From assembly GCF_001420595.1 (NCBI RefSeq), contig NZ_LJIX01000006.1, positions 3,705,058-3,769,057 on the forward strand: 64,000 nucleotides of DNA, written 5' to 3'. A model generated the notes under the pieces. It had not been told where the DNA came from, did not search any database, and worked only from the letters and a program-made list of their open reading frames with translations. Origin of the DNA: Cytobacillus solani. GTDB lineage: Bacteria; Bacillota; Bacilli; Bacillales; Cytobacillaceae. Below are positions 46,078 through 54,930 of this stretch, piece after piece. Made by a program: the position numbers and the translations under genes. Every line of letters begins with the position of its first letter. Positions within the stretch are counted from its first letter, which is position 1.

Positions 46078-46942
46078 CGTTTTCTCTTCCTTTCTTTGTA
46101 TACAGCATAATATCTTCAAGTGTCGGTTTCTCTATAATGACCGTCTCTCCAAAAATATCTTCTGTTCTTTTTTTGTTAGTCGTTAATGCCTCAAATCCAT
46201 GATTGGATTTTCGAATAGCGATGAATTCTTTCTCTGTATCACGATCTAATAGATTCGTTTCACCTTTCACAATCGCATATTCTTCTTCGATTTTATAATA
46301 CTCCTTTGTAAAAATATGCTGCCCATTATGAATAAATGTGATGTAATCTGCTATTCTATCTAAATCTGTCGTAATATGCGTTGAAAAGAAGATGGTTCTT
46401 TCCCCATTCTGCATGAGATCATGAAGAATATCTAACAGTTCTCTCCGAAATATTGGATCTAATCCAGATGTCGGCTCATCCATAATAATCAATTCAGCAT
46501 GGTGTGATAATGCCATTGTTAAAGAAGCCTTCATCATCATGCCTTTTGAAAAGGTTTTTATATTTTTCTTTAATGGCAATTCAAACATATCTACATACTG
46601 TTTAAAGATTGCATCGTCCCAGTTTTTATAAGCTGGTTTAATCATTTGTTTCATTTCAGCCAATGTAATATTTTCATAAAAAATATTGTCATCGAACACA
46701 AAGCCAATTCGTTGTTTTATTTCTTTTTCATGCTTTTTGTAATCCATGCCAAATAATGAAATCGTACCGCTATCCGGCTGCAATAAATTCATAATCATCT
46801 TTATTGTTGTTGACTTCCCGACTCCATTCCCACCAATAAAACCGGTAACAAAGCCTTTCTTAACTGAGATGGATAAATCTTTCATCTGGAATCCGTTAAA
46901 AGCCTTATTCACATGCTGTAGTTCAATTACATTCTCCATCAT
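46058..46942 (-). CDS. ABC transporter ATP-binding protein
   Basis: A 294-residue ATPase of the drug/antimicrobial-type ABC-2 exporters. Walker A GGNGVGKSTT (near 37), Q-loop around IGFVFDD, signature FSKGMMMKASLTMA, Walker B ELIIMDEPTSGLDP and the H-loop FFSTHI are intact. The signature is FSKGM rather than LSGGQ, as in YtrB-like members. A TAAGGAGG ribosome binding site lies inside the end of the GntR gene, so the genes are translationally coupled. Confidence 0.9.
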   Translation of the reverse strand: MMENVIELQHVNKAFNGFQMKDLSISVKKGFVTGFIGGNGVGKSTTIKMIMNLLQPDSGTISLFGMDYKKHEKEIKQRIGFVFDDNIFYENITLAEMKQMIKPAYKNWDDAIFKQYVDMFELPLKKNIKTFSKGMMMKASLTMALSHHAELIIMDEPTSGLDPIFRRELLDILHDLMQNGERTIFFSTHITTDLDRIADYITFIHNGQHIFTKEYYKIEEEYAIVKGETNLLDRDTEKEFIAIRKSNHGFEALTTNKKRTEDIFGETVIIEKPTLEDIMLYTKKGRENDVQSRS

Positions 46943-47316
46943 ATTTCCTCCTTATATAACATCGTAAGCAGTTCTTTTAATTCTGTTAATTCTATACCTA
47001 TTTCTTTACTATTTTGAATCGCAGCCACTAACTGTTCTTCTATTACTTTCATTTTCCGCTCCCGAATCAATTCATTATTTTGTTCAGATACGAACGAGCC
47101 TTTTCCAACTACCGAAAAGATAAAGCCGTTTTTTTCAAGCTCTTCATATGCTCGTTTTGTTGTTATGACACTTACATCTAAATCCTTGGCTAATTGGCGC
47201 ATAGAAGGTAAAAACTGCCCAGCTTGCAATTCATTGGTCAAAATATGCTTCTTAATTTGTGCATAAATCTGCTCATAAATAGGTTCTTTTGAATGATTTG
47301 AAATGATGATTTGCAT
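46939..47316 (-). CDS. GntR family regulator, YtrA subfamily
   Basis: A 125-residue repressor with an N-terminal winged helix (EPIYEQIYAQIKKHILTNEL, FLPSMRQLAKDLDVSVITTKRAYEELEKNGF in pieces) and a short C-terminal dimerisation helix instead of a ligand domain, which is the YtrA type. I chose ATG 47316 (MQIIISNHSK). It heads the operon with the ABC genes and probably represses it through the palindrome at 47339-47361. YtrA-type systems usually answer cell-wall-active antibiotics. Confidence 0.88.
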   Translation of the reverse strand: MQIIISNHSKEPIYEQIYAQIKKHILTNELQAGQFLPSMRQLAKDLDVSVITTKRAYEELEKNGFIFSVVGKGSFVSEQNNELIRERKMKVIEEQLVAAIQNSKEIGIELTELKELLTMLYKEEI

Positions 47317-47338
47317 GCAAAACCCTCTTTTAGAAATA

Positions 47339-47361
47339 TTGTATATACACTTTATATACAA
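47339..47361. promoter_or_regulatory. Operator for the GntR/YtrA regulator
   Basis: TTGTATATA-CACTT-TATATACAA is a perfect 9-bp inverted repeat with a five-base centre, about 23 bases upstream of the GntR start. The arms fit GTATA/TATAC sites of YtrA-type repressors. Confidence 0.7.
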
Positions 47362-47412
47362 TATACACAAAAGTTGAGTTGTTTACAATATATTTCCACA
47401 AAAAAAATAAAA

Positions 47413-47436
47413 ACTACCACAGTAACTGTGGTAGCC
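47413..47436 (-). terminator. Intrinsic terminator of the dUTPase gene
   Basis: CTACCACAGT and ACTGTGGTAG pair almost without a loop and are followed by TTTTTATTTTTTT on the minus strand. Confidence 0.75.
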
Positions 47437-47444
47437 ATACTTCT

Positions 47445-47936
47445 TCAATATCCTTCCTGTTGCCTCTGATAATTCACTTCATTTTTATCAAAATAGGCCT
47501 GTTCAGTCTCTTCCGAATGAAATCCTAATTGCTCACCTAAATGCAAGTAGGCTTGGAATAAAATTTTGTAATCCTGCAAAGACTTACTTACCCTAAATTT
47601 ACTAGTCAGTTCGTAAATCAATAAGAATTGATCATTTACTGATTCTGCTTTTTGTATATTTGCACGGTAATCTTCTTCCCGTTCAAATTCGCATTCGAGA
47701 CCAAGTGACAATATAAAATGGATGCCATCCACATATTCCTCCAAGATAATTTTCCTTTCTGAGGCCTGTTTTAGACTCCAAAACTTGAAACATCTTGTTT
47801 CATTTGCCAACTCACCTAACTCTACTAATAAAGCTAGTATTTTACGATCAAACAAATCTTCTTTCTCCAATTGATGCTGGCTTTCGATATGCTGATCAAG
47901 GCCTTTTTGCATAGTAAATATTTTTTGATAATTCAT
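47445..47936 (-). CDS. Dimeric (all-alpha, MazG-like) dUTP diphosphatase
   Basis: A 163-residue all-alpha NTP pyrophosphatase of the dUTPase_2 family, hydrolysing dUTP to dUMP. Metal-binding acidic residues lie in LLVELGELANETRCFKFWS (E-x2-E pattern) and ILEEYVDGIHFILSLGLE (E-x3-D). Trimeric dUTPases have an unrelated beta fold. It stands alone with its own terminator between the ABC unit and ysdB, in a segment absent from B. subtilis. Confidence 0.85.
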   Translation of the reverse strand: MNYQKIFTMQKGLDQHIESQHQLEKEDLFDRKILALLVELGELANETRCFKFWSLKQASERKIILEEYVDGIHFILSLGLECEFEREEDYRANIQKAESVNDQFLLIYELTSKFRVSKSLQDYKILFQAYLHLGEQLGFHSEETEQAYFDKNEVNYQRQQEGY

Positions 47937-48075
47937 GTGTCACCATCCTAAATTTTCAACCTATCCGTTTACCTATTGCTTTATGAGGATATAAAAATTA
48001 TAACAAATAAAAAAAAAGATGAAACCTTTTTAGTGTCCATCCGTATGTAAAGGAAAATGTATTGGAGGGCTTGTT

Positions 48076-48492
48076 ATGATGTGGCTGTTACGCTTTCTTT
48101 TATTTGCTCTTATTATCTTTCTAATATATACGACAGTAAGATATTTACTAAATCCAAAGCGCAAGCTGGAACTTGCCCATGAGCAAAAGCGCTATTATTT
48201 TTTGGATGACCAAAACAATGTCCGAAAAAACTTCTTAATTACTTATAAAGGTGTGTTGTTTGAAGGAGAAAAATATTTAGGCACGACTGATAATGCCTTC
48301 GAGGTCATATCCATCTTTGTTTGGCCACGCAGTACATCAGCTCTTAAAGGAATGGTGCGGGAGGATTTTCATTTCATTGAGAGAAAAATTACGGAGCAAT
48401 ACCCAAATGCGAGAGTCGATTGGAAAAGTCCTATCAAAGAATTTATGGAAAAGAACCATTCTTCTGCTACCCCATTTGGTGACCTCATCTAA
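48076..48492 (+). CDS. ysdB: YsdB-like membrane-anchored protein
   Basis: A 138-residue protein with one N-terminal membrane helix (LLRFLLFALIIFLIYTTVRYLL) followed by a soluble domain: ELAHEQKRYYFLDDQNNVRKN, LLFEGEKYLGTTDNAF-type segment (VLFEGEKYLGTTDNAFEV) and YPNARVDWKSP. It matches B. subtilis YsdB in length and sequence character; that protein's function is unknown. TTGGAGGG lies before the ATG pair. It converges on the TVP38 gene. Confidence 0.85.
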   Translation: MMWLLRFLLFALIIFLIYTTVRYLLNPKRKLELAHEQKRYYFLDDQNNVRKNFLITYKGVLFEGEKYLGTTDNAFEVISIFVWPRSTSALKGMVREDFHFIERKITEQYPNARVDWKSPIKEFMEKNHSSATPFGDLI

Positions 48493-48526
48493 AAAACGTT
48501 CGGTTATTTTCCGAACGTTTTTTTTC
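48491..48526. terminator. Bidirectional terminator after ysdB
   Basis: AAAAAACGTTCGG and CCGAACGTTTTTT pair around TTATTTT between two convergent genes. Confidence 0.85.
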
Positions 48527-49100
48527 ATACCGTTTTAAAAAATTCTCTCCACTTAATGATCGTTACTTTTTCCCTCAAGATAAATACAAGGATGGCCAAT
48601 GAGAACAAGATTAACAGAATCATGGAAGGAGTAAATCTGCTAATAAACTCTCCAAATACAGTATAAAAAACGGCTAATGGTAAATTGGTAATCCACGAAT
48701 GCTTCAAGTAATCTTGAAAGCTTTTGTTTCTCTCAATGAGGCAAAAGTTTAATAGATGATAATGAATAAATGGGATTAATCGTAATACAGCTACTTGGCC
48801 TACCGTTAAATTCCGGTATTCTCCGAACCAGCGTTTTTTTAGTTTGGTTAGCTTTTTATGCGTTTTCGGCATTTTGTTAATAAGCACGTAAAAGAGAATA
48901 CTGCTAAGCATTAAACCGATCATTGAAAAAATACTGCCAAAGAAGCTCCCGAACAAAATTCCGCCCGTTAAGCATACAAGAGGAACAGGAATAAATAAAA
49001 ACTGTCGTAGAATATGAAATAAAATAAAGGCAATTGGTGCTAATATACCAGCCGTTTCAACCATCACAAACAGCATTGTTAGTTGATCATCCACCTTCAC
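48525..49100 (-). CDS. TVP38/TMEM64 family membrane protein
   Basis: A 191-residue membrane protein of the TVP38/DedA-related group. About five hydrophobic segments are visible, with the family glycine-rich half-helix FIPVPLVCLTGGILFGSFFGSIFS near residue 35 (key residues Pro, Leu-Thr-Gly-Gly, Phe-Gly) and VLRLIPFIHYHLLNF near 110. It may act in lipid or solute handling at the membrane. The start is GTG 49100 or, with better spacing from AGAGGTG, GTG 49094. It may correspond to B. subtilis ytxB, which lies near infC-thrS, but I cannot confirm that. Confidence 0.8.
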   Translation of the reverse strand: MKVDDQLTMLFVMVETAGILAPIAFILFHILRQFLFIPVPLVCLTGGILFGSFFGSIFSMIGLMLSSILFYVLINKMPKTHKKLTKLKKRWFGEYRNLTVGQVAVLRLIPFIHYHLLNFCLIERNKSFQDYLKHSWITNLPLAVFYTVFGEFISRFTPSMILLILFSLAILVFILREKVTIIKWREFFKTV

Positions 49101-49138
49101 TCACCTCTTTAAGCTGTATTCTACTGGTCTCTTACAGC

Positions 49139-49432
49139 TTATTGAAGAGCCAAGCCGCTTATGACAAAAGAATAAAGAAGGTAAATGCAAAGAGCCATTT
49201 CGAGCAAAGCGAGGACAGGCAATCCAATACTAAACTGAAGATGCTTTGTTTTGTGTCTAAAGGTTTTCATTCCAAGAGTCATCCCCGTAGCCCCAAGGAA
49301 TAGCGCAACTAGCCACAGTGTTTTTTCACTAATGCGATACTCATTCTTCCTTGCTTTTGCCTTATCTGCCCTCATGATGTAAAAGCCGATAACATTTATT
49401 ATAATAAAATAAATCATCAATAAATTAAGCAT
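49139..49432 (-). CDS. ysdA: DUF1294 membrane protein (YsdA-like)
   Basis: A 97-residue membrane protein with about three helices: MLNLLMIYFIIINVIGFYIM, LWLVALFLGATGMTLGM and a C-terminal ALLEMALCIYLLYSFVI. The polar segment RADKAKARKNEYRISEKTL and MKTFRHKT-H fit DUF1294/YsdA. I chose ATG 49432 after AAAGGAGAG; the longer frame crosses the rplT terminator. It lies downstream of rplT, as in B. subtilis. Function unknown. Confidence 0.85.
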   Translation of the reverse strand: MLNLLMIYFIIINVIGFYIMRADKAKARKNEYRISEKTLWLVALFLGATGMTLGMKTFRHKTKHLQFSIGLPVLALLEMALCIYLLYSFVISGLALQ

Positions 49433-49465
49433 TTCTACTCTCCTTTTTGTCACGTCTTCAATAGA

Positions 49466-49501
49466 CAAAAAGCCATCCTCTTTATTTGAGAATGGCTTTT
49501 T
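49466..49501 (-). terminator. Intrinsic terminator of infC-rpmI-rplT
   Basis: AAAAAGCCATTCTC and GAGGATGGCTTTTT pair around AAATAAA, directly after the rplT stop codon. Confidence 0.8.
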
Positions 49502-49515
49502 ATATTTTAGCAAAA

Positions 49516-49875
49516 TTATTTATTTAGGTTTTGCTTAGCTACTGATGCTAATTCAGCAAATGCTTTTTCGTCAGCGATTGCTAATTCAGCAAGCATTTTG
49601 CGGTTTACTTCGATGCCAGCAAGCTTTAAACCATGCATTAAACGGCTGTAAGAAAGACCGTTCATACGAGCTGCTGCGTTGATACGAGTAACCCATAGTT
49701 TGCGGAAGTCGCGCTTTTTCTGACGACGATCGCGGTATGCATACATTAATGATTTCATTACTTGTTGGTTAGCAACTTTATATAATGTATGTTTTGAACC
49801 ATAATAACCTTTAGCTAATTTAAGAACTTTTTTACGACGTTTGCGAGTAACAGTACCGCCTTTTACACGTGGCAT
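49516..49875 (-). CDS. rplT: Large ribosomal subunit protein bL20
   Basis: A 119-residue 50S protein needed early in assembly, with a basic N-terminal extension ([20 protein letters not shown]) and a globular C-terminal half ([20 protein letters not shown]). It is also the autogenous repressor of its operon in B. subtilis through the infC leader. It is the third gene of infC-rpmI-rplT, 26 bases after rpmI. Confidence 0.97.
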   Translation of the reverse strand: MPRVKGGTVTRKRRKKVLKLAKGYYGSKHTLYKVANQQVMKSLMYAYRDRRQKKRDFRKLWVTRINAAARMNGLSYSRLMHGLKLAGIEVNRKMLAELAIADEKAFAELASVAKQNLNK

Positions 49876-49901
49876 ATGATTTCCCTCCTAATTTCGAGAT
49901 A

Positions 49902-50102
49902 TTACTTAAGATTTACTAGTAAATTACGGATGCGTTTGTAATCGCCTGAAGAAACAAGAGTTCCTTTGCGAAGCTTACGCTTTTGTTTTTGAGATTTGTT
50001 AGCGAACATATGGCTTCTGTAAGCATGTGAACGCTTAAGTTTACCAGATCCTGTTCTTTTGAAACGCTTAGCAGCGCCGCGGTGAGTTTTCATTTTTGGC
50101 AT
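49902..50102 (-). CDS. rpmI: Large ribosomal subunit protein bL35
   Basis: A 66-residue, very basic 50S protein with the family pattern [28 protein letters not shown] and the C-terminal [14 protein letters not shown]. It has a GAGGAGG-type ribosome binding site. It lies between infC and rplT, 15 bases after infC. Confidence 0.97.
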   Translation of the reverse strand: MPKMKTHRGAAKRFKRTGSGKLKRSHAYRSHMFANKSQKQKRKLRKGTLVSSGDYKRIRNLLVNLK

Positions 50103-50117
50103 TTGGAATTCCTCCTC

Positions 50118-50636
50118 TTACTTGTCGTTGTTTTTAGGTGCTAAGACCATAAACATGCTTCGGCCGTCCATTTTTGGATGTGATTCCACAACCCCAACTT
50201 CATTACACGCTTGTGCAAATCGGATTAAAACGCGCTGGCCAATTTCCTTATGAGTAATCGCACGTCCTTTAAAACGGATAGATGCTTTTACTTTATCGCC
50301 TTTTTCAAGGAATTTAATCGCATTGCGAAGCTTTGTATTAAAATCATGTTCCTCAATTGTTGGACTTAGACGAACTTCTTTAATACTGATGATCTTTTGA
50401 TTTTTACGAGCTTCTTTCTCTTTCTTCTGCTGCTCGAATTTGAACTTTCCGTAGTCCATGATACGGCCTACAGGAGGCTTTGCATTCGGTGCAACTAGAA
50501 CAAGATCCAGATTTACACGAGCTGCAATTTCAAGTGCTTCGGTTTTTGTTTTAATACCTAATTGCTCGCCATTCTGATCAATGAGACGAATTTCGCGGGC
50601 GCGAATGCCCTCGTTTAACAACATATCTTTGCTAAT
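50118..50636 (-). CDS. infC: Translation initiation factor IF-3, ATT start
   Basis: Prevents premature subunit joining and checks start-codon choice. I place the start at ATT 50636, giving 172 residues starting (M)[22 protein letters not shown] lies seven bases upstream, whereas the ATG at 50624 is too far from it; B. subtilis infC also uses ATT and starts MISKD. Landmarks are [28 protein letters not shown] and [12 protein letters not shown]. One oddity is Gly in [10 protein letters not shown] where Cys is usual. The rare start allows IF-3 to repress its own translation. Confidence 0.93.
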   Translation of the reverse strand: MSKDMLLNEGIRAREIRLIDQNGEQLGIKTKTEALEIAARVNLDLVLVAPNAKPPVGRIMDYGKFKFEQQKKEKEARKNQKIISIKEVRLSPTIEEHDFNTKLRNAIKFLEKGDKVKASIRFKGRAITHKEIGQRVLIRFAQACNEVGVVESHPKMDGRSMFMVLAPKNNDK

Positions 50637-50650
50637 AGTTAGACACCTCC

Positions 50651-50950
50651 AAGGTTTAATGCGAACACAATGTTTGGGTCAAGAATGACACGAAAAGCGC
50701 GGTGCGCCTTGCTTTTATAAGAAGCTGCCAGCTGCACTAGACCAAAACTAAAGTCGCAAGTAATACATTCCATTCTGGCTCAGGTTGAGCAGATTAGTTT
50801 TAAGCAAATAAAAAAAGTGTGGATGAAAACACCCACACTTTACGGACAAATTTAAACTTAAAAAATGTTCACGTAAAACCTGCTAACAGCTGACATAAGC
50901 GTCAATCAGGTGAGAAGCGGGTGCTTCTTCTTTTCCTCAAACTGTATTCA
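50651..50950 (-). promoter_or_regulatory. L20-type leader of infC-rpmI-rplT with attenuator
   Basis: The ~300-base leader holds a strong intrinsic terminator, AAAGTGTGGGTG-TTTT-CATCCACACTTT plus T run, at 50842-50811. Upstream is a structured segment (GCACCCGCTTCTCACCTG, GTCAGCTGTTAGCAGG). This is the layout of the B. subtilis L20 leader, where L20 binding promotes termination. The rest up to the infC ribosome binding site is AT-rich with no other signal I can name. Confidence 0.75.
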
Positions 50951-50962
50951 ATTACCTTAGAT

Positions 50963-50991
50963 ACTATATCACAAAGTGTATATCATGTCAA
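50963..50991 (-). promoter_or_regulatory. Sigma-A promoter of infC-rpmI-rplT
   Basis: A perfect TTGACA (50991-50986) and TATAGT (50968-50963), 17 bases apart on the minus strand, just upstream of the leader. Confidence 0.8.
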
Positions 50992-51105
50992 ACGTATCAT
51001 TTTTATAACAACGAATTGAATTATAACAACAGAAAGGAAATCATGCAAGTGGTTTTTATGATTTAAAAATGTACTAATTTGCGGAATACTATTTTTCACG
51101 AACAA

Positions 51106-51129
51106 AAGAGAGGCATAAGCCTCTCTTTT
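51106..51129 (-). terminator. Intrinsic terminator of thrS
   Basis: AAAAGAGAGGC and GCCTCTCTTTT pair around TTAT right after the thrS stop codon. Confidence 0.8.
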
Positions 51130-51131
51130 AA

Positions 51132-53063
51132 TTAATGTTTTACTTCAGCTTTTAGACCTGAAACAAAGTTCTCGAATGAAACCGTTTCAGAATTCTGTTC
51201 CCCATATTTGCGGACATTTACCGCTTTTTCTGCCACTTCATTGTCGCCAACTACGAGCATATAAGGGATTTTCTGCATTTGTGCTTCACGGATTTTATAT
51301 CCGATTTTCTCATTACGGTTATCTAGTTCGACACGGAAGCCTTCCGCCTGCAATTGCTCCTGAACCTGTTTCGCATAGTCAAAATGAATGTCTGGAGAAA
51401 CAGGAATGACTTGTACTTGTACTGGAGCAAGCCAGGTTGGGAATGCGCCTTTGTATTCTTCAATTAAGAAGGCAACAAAGCGTTCCATTGTTGAAACGAC
51501 ACCACGGTGGATAACAACCGGACGATGCGGTTTTCCATCTTCACCAACATAAGATAAATCAAAGCGCTCAGGAAGTAAGAAATCCAACTGTACTGTAGAT
51601 AAAGTTTCATCCTTACCAAGTGCTGTTTTCACCTGAACATCTAGTTTCGGACCATAGAAAGCTGCTTCACCTTCAGCTTCATAATAATCGAGGCCTAAGT
51701 CATCCATTGCTTCTTTTAACATGGATTGAGCTTTTTCCCACATTGCATCATCATCAAAGTACTTCTCTGTATCTGCAGGATCACGGTAAGACAAGCGGAA
51801 TGAATAATCATTTAAATTAAAATCCTTATATACCGCTAGGATTAAGTTAACTACTCGTTTGAATTCATCTTTAATTTGGTCAGGACGAACAAAGAGATGT
51901 GCATCATTTAAAGTCATTCCACGTACCCGCTGAAGTCCGGATAATGCACCAGACATTTCATAGCGGTGCATAGTACCAAGTTCTGCAATTCGGATTGGAA
52001 GCTCTCGGTAGCTATGAATGCTATTCTTATACACCATCATATGGTGTGGACAGTTCATTGGGCGCAGGACAAGCTGTTCATTATCCATATCCATGATTGG
52101 GAACATATCCTCTTGGTAATGATCCCAGTGACCTGAAGTTTTGTATAAATCCACGCTTCCCATTATTGGTGTATACACATGGCTATAGCCAAGTCGTTCT
52201 TCTTTATCAACGATGTAACGCTCAACTACTCGGCGAATCGTTGCTCCTTTTGGAAGCCATAGCGGCAAGCCTTGTCCAACTAGTTGTGAGCTCGTAAATA
52301 AGCTTAATTCTTTTCCGATTTTACGGTGGTCGCGCTCTTTCGCTTCTTCAAGCAAACGTAAATGCTCAGCTAAATCTTCCTTCTTGAAGAAAGCTGTACC
52401 ATAAATACGCTGAAGCATTTTATTATCGCTGTTTCCACGCCAGTATGCACCCGCAATGCTCAACAGTTTAAATTCCTTCAGCTTCCCGGTAGAAGGAACA
52501 TGAACGCCGCGGCAAAGGTCAACGAACTCACCTTGCTCATAAAGTGTAACCGTTTCATCAGCTGGAATAGCTTCGATTAGCTCAAGCTTGTATTCATCAT
52601 CGATTTCCTTGAAAAGCTGAACTGCTTCATCGCGGCTCACTTCTTTGCGGACAATCTCAATATTTTCATTAATAATTTTCTTCATTTCTTTTTCAATCAG
52701 CGGCAGATCTTCTGGTGTGATCGATTCTTCAAGATCGATATCATAGTAAAATCCGCCTTCAATTACAGGACCAACCCCTAGCTTGACGTTTTTATATAAA
52801 CGCTTAATCGCCTGAGCCATTAAGTGAGCTGAGCTGTGACGAAGAATTTCTAATGCTTCTTCACTATCTTGAGTAATAATCTCAATTGCTCCATCTTCCT
52901 CGATTGGACGGCGAAGATCATACATTTGCCCATTAAATTTTCCGGCAAGTGATTTTTTCTTCAGTCCTGGACTGATAGATGCAGCAATCTCTTCAGTTGT
53001 CGTTCCTTTAGGAAACTCCTTCACTGCGCCATCTGGGAACGAAACTTTTACAACTTCTGACAT
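51132..53063 (-). CDS. thrS: Threonine-tRNA ligase
   Basis: Class II synthetase of 643 residues, the B. subtilis ThrS length. It has an N-terminal TGS domain ([18 protein letters not shown]), a second editing domain with the zinc-like [12 protein letters not shown] and a later [11 protein letters not shown], and a catalytic core with [31 protein letters not shown] and [13 protein letters not shown]. An anticodon-binding domain ends the protein. I chose ATG 53063 after TAGGAGG; the longer frame enters a repeat element. Expression is T-box controlled. Confidence 0.96.
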   Translation of the reverse strand: MSEVVKVSFPDGAVKEFPKGTTTEEIAASISPGLKKKSLAGKFNGQMYDLRRPIEEDGAIEIITQDSEEALEILRHSSAHLMAQAIKRLYKNVKLGVGPVIEGGFYYDIDLEESITPEDLPLIEKEMKKIINENIEIVRKEVSRDEAVQLFKEIDDEYKLELIEAIPADETVTLYEQGEFVDLCRGVHVPSTGKLKEFKLLSIAGAYWRGNSDNKMLQRIYGTAFFKKEDLAEHLRLLEEAKERDHRKIGKELSLFTSSQLVGQGLPLWLPKGATIRRVVERYIVDKEERLGYSHVYTPIMGSVDLYKTSGHWDHYQEDMFPIMDMDNEQLVLRPMNCPHHMMVYKNSIHSYRELPIRIAELGTMHRYEMSGALSGLQRVRGMTLNDAHLFVRPDQIKDEFKRVVNLILAVYKDFNLNDYSFRLSYRDPADTEKYFDDDAMWEKAQSMLKEAMDDLGLDYYEAEGEAAFYGPKLDVQVKTALGKDETLSTVQLDFLLPERFDLSYVGEDGKPHRPVVIHRGVVSTMERFVAFLIEEYKGAFPTWLAPVQVQVIPVSPDIHFDYAKQVQEQLQAEGFRVELDNRNEKIGYKIREAQMQKIPYMLVVGDNEVAEKAVNVRKYGEQNSETVSFENFVSGLKAEVKH

Positions 53064-53084
53064 ATCTTTTCCTCCTAAATTATA

Positions 53085-53200
53085 AAGTGCAAGCGTCTCG
53101 CCCAGCCCCGACAAGCATAAGACAAATTGGCAAGAAGGTTGTTCTTTAACCTTCTTGTAAGACTGTCTTAGACCCAAGAGGGGCTAGACGCTGGAACTAG
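53085..53200. repeat. Intergenic hairpin element, family C copy 2, in the thrS leader
   Basis: A ~116-bp element starting AGTGCAAGCGTC and ending GACGCTGGAACTAG, with inner complementary pairs (CCAGCCCC against GGGGCTAG, CATAAGACAAA against CTGTCTTAG, AGAAGGTTG against AACCTTCTTG). It forms one long imperfect hairpin. It sits between the T-box terminator and the thrS ribosome binding site, so every thrS mRNA carries it. The ends resemble those of families B and C elsewhere in the window. Confidence 0.75.
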
Positions 53201-53248
53201 ATTCAAAACTTGCTCCTAAAACGCCAACTAACTAATAATGAAAATAAA

Positions 53249-53655
53249 ATAAAAAAACCCGTCCCTAAAAAAGGGACGAGTTTGTATACACACGTGGTTC
53301 CACCCTACTTCTCATTTAACGAAAAATACGAAAAATGACTTGTAGCAAGATAACGGCTTGTTCCGTCAACCCATACTATTTTGACGATGATAAGCGGCGA
53401 ATCTCTTCGTCAGCTGCACTCATTCGGATCCTCACGTATAAACCGTACGCTCCGGTCCTCACTCCCTTGCTTCTCCTTCGTCAAAAAAACAGGTTTAGCT
53501 GAAACAATCCGCATTATAATCAATCAAAAATTCAAAGTTGAAGTTCAAAGGCGGTAAGCATTTCAATCGTGTTAGGAAGGTTTCAGCCTTGCCTTCCCTC
53601 TCTATGAACCGTTTTTTGAATGCCCTTGTCCTCATCATTACAATTACTAATTAAC
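53249..53655 (-). promoter_or_regulatory. T-box leader of thrS
   Basis: Stem I contains AGAGAGGGAAGG and GGCTGAAACCTTCC (about 53612-53570). ATGCTTACCGCCTTTGAA has ACC (53555-53553) as the likely Thr specifier. The T-box GGGTGGAACCACG is near 53315-53295, and the terminator CGTCCCTTTTTTAGGGACG plus T run is at about 53275-53249. Uncharged tRNA-Thr should allow readthrough into thrS. Confidence 0.9.
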
Positions 53656-53669
53656 TTAATATGTACTGT

Positions 53670-53698
53670 ATTATAGTTTGTTATTATCGGAAATGCAA
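53670..53698 (-). promoter_or_regulatory. Promoter of the thrS T-box leader
   Basis: TTGCAT (53698-53693) and a perfect TATAAT (53675-53670), 17 bases apart on the minus strand, at the end of ytxC. Confidence 0.7.
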
Positions 53699-53707
53699 GG
53701 GCTCACA

Positions 53708-54580
53708 CTATATTTTTTCATCGGCAATAAAGGAAAACTGCCTCTTACTATCATAGAACTTTGCAATGGGAACAAAAATTAGCCTTTCTTCAAAAATATT
53801 ATGAATCGTTCTGACAAGCGGCTGTTCAATATCCTCCGCATATAAATAAATAGAGCTTGGCGCAATAGAGAGCAAAGGAGCGATTGTTACAGAATCTATA
53901 TATACTGGATGGTTAAACAATAGCTTGCGGTCAATCATTCTTGAAAGGTCTGAACGCTTGATTTCATAAAATTGATCATCAAAAAAGTGAATCCCGTCAT
54001 CAATAAGTAAATGAATTTGGTTTAGCTTTGCTTCCCTGCCTGACAGAAAATCCCTCAATGTTTGAATAAACATCTGGTATTCCTGCTCCATCTTATATTC
54101 ATCAATTGATATTTCTACATACTTCGCCATTTGGTCCATTAACGGACGCATCCTAAATTTCACAAAAGAATCAAAGGAAAAGGCAATATTTTCTTGAAAA
54201 ATTTGTCTGATGGCTTCCTTCAAATTCTTTTCAACATCTAGCTCACTAACAAACGCTGTCAGGTCTTCCCTGCTTCCTTCAAGGATGGAGTGGATGATTT
54301 CAAGGATTTGCTGCTGTTCCTCTTCGTCTTCATAGTAATAATGCTCTGCCAAAATTCTGCGAAACCAATGATCCTGTTTGCTTTTTATTATAAATTGGTA
54401 AAAAGCTTCCTTGACAATTTCTACATACTTCTCACCGTTTGACCCAATATTCATTTTTACTATATGTTGATCTTCAAAATGAAGAAGATGATTAGATAAT
54501 GCAGAAGATGCTAGATAAAGCTGTAGATACTTGTAAAAATCCTTTGCATCTTCATTCTTTTGGAAAATGATTTCGATCAA
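53708..54580 (-). CDS. ytxC: Sporulation protein YtxC
   Basis: A 290-residue YtxC-family protein, assigned to sporulation by family name and position between thrS and dnaI; its activity is unknown. It is largely helical and charged, with LDVEKNLKEAIRQIFQENIAF, YVEISIDEYKMEQEYQMFIQ and a C-terminal IHNIFEERLIFVPIAKF. The start is TTG 54580 after AAGGGGGG. No membrane segments are visible. Confidence 0.85.
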   Translation of the reverse strand: MIEIIFQKNEDAKDFYKYLQLYLASSALSNHLLHFEDQHIVKMNIGSNGEKYVEIVKEAFYQFIIKSKQDHWFRRILAEHYYYEDEEEQQQILEIIHSILEGSREDLTAFVSELDVEKNLKEAIRQIFQENIAFSFDSFVKFRMRPLMDQMAKYVEISIDEYKMEQEYQMFIQTLRDFLSGREAKLNQIHLLIDDGIHFFDDQFYEIKRSDLSRMIDRKLLFNHPVYIDSVTIAPLLSIAPSSIYLYAEDIEQPLVRTIHNIFEERLIFVPIAKFYDSKRQFSFIADEKI

Positions 54581-54728
54581 CCAAATCCCCCCTTTGTTAA
54601 AATCTCTGTTTTAAATGTATATGGGGGACTTGGACAAAATAGAAGTATCCACATAAAAGTCTTAAGGGTTTTTAAATAAGGACCTTTTTCTGCAAACACT
54701 GTTACTAATTAATATTTAGTGAGTAGAG

Positions 54729-54859
54729 GTTGACTTCCACTCCAGGATGCGCAGCGACCCGCGGGGTGGGCGGTGAGCCTCCTCGGAACACAAGCTCCTG
54801 TGGGGTCTCACCTGTCCCACTCCTCCCGCAGGAGTCTCGCACCTTACGCTCCAGTCAAC
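54729..54859. repeat. GC-rich intergenic hairpin element, family A copy 3
   Basis: A 131-bp element bounded by GTTGAC and GTCAAC. Its interior closely follows copy 1: CGCGGGGTGGGC, GAGCCTCCTCGGA, GTCTCACCTGTCCC, ACTCCTCCCGCAGGAGTC and CGCACCTTACGCTCCAGTC. It fills the middle of the 391-base ytxC-dnaI gap, which otherwise holds only the dnaI terminator and AT-rich DNA. Confidence 0.8.
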
Positions 54860-54930
54860 CAAACATTTTATCAACTATTTTCATTCTCACATTCTATCCA
54901 AAAACAACACTCATTTAAAAAAGAACCTAA

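Noticed and set aside
54730-54918. 62-codon ORF on the plus strand
   Set aside because: It lies on family A copy 3 and shares its artefactual composition.
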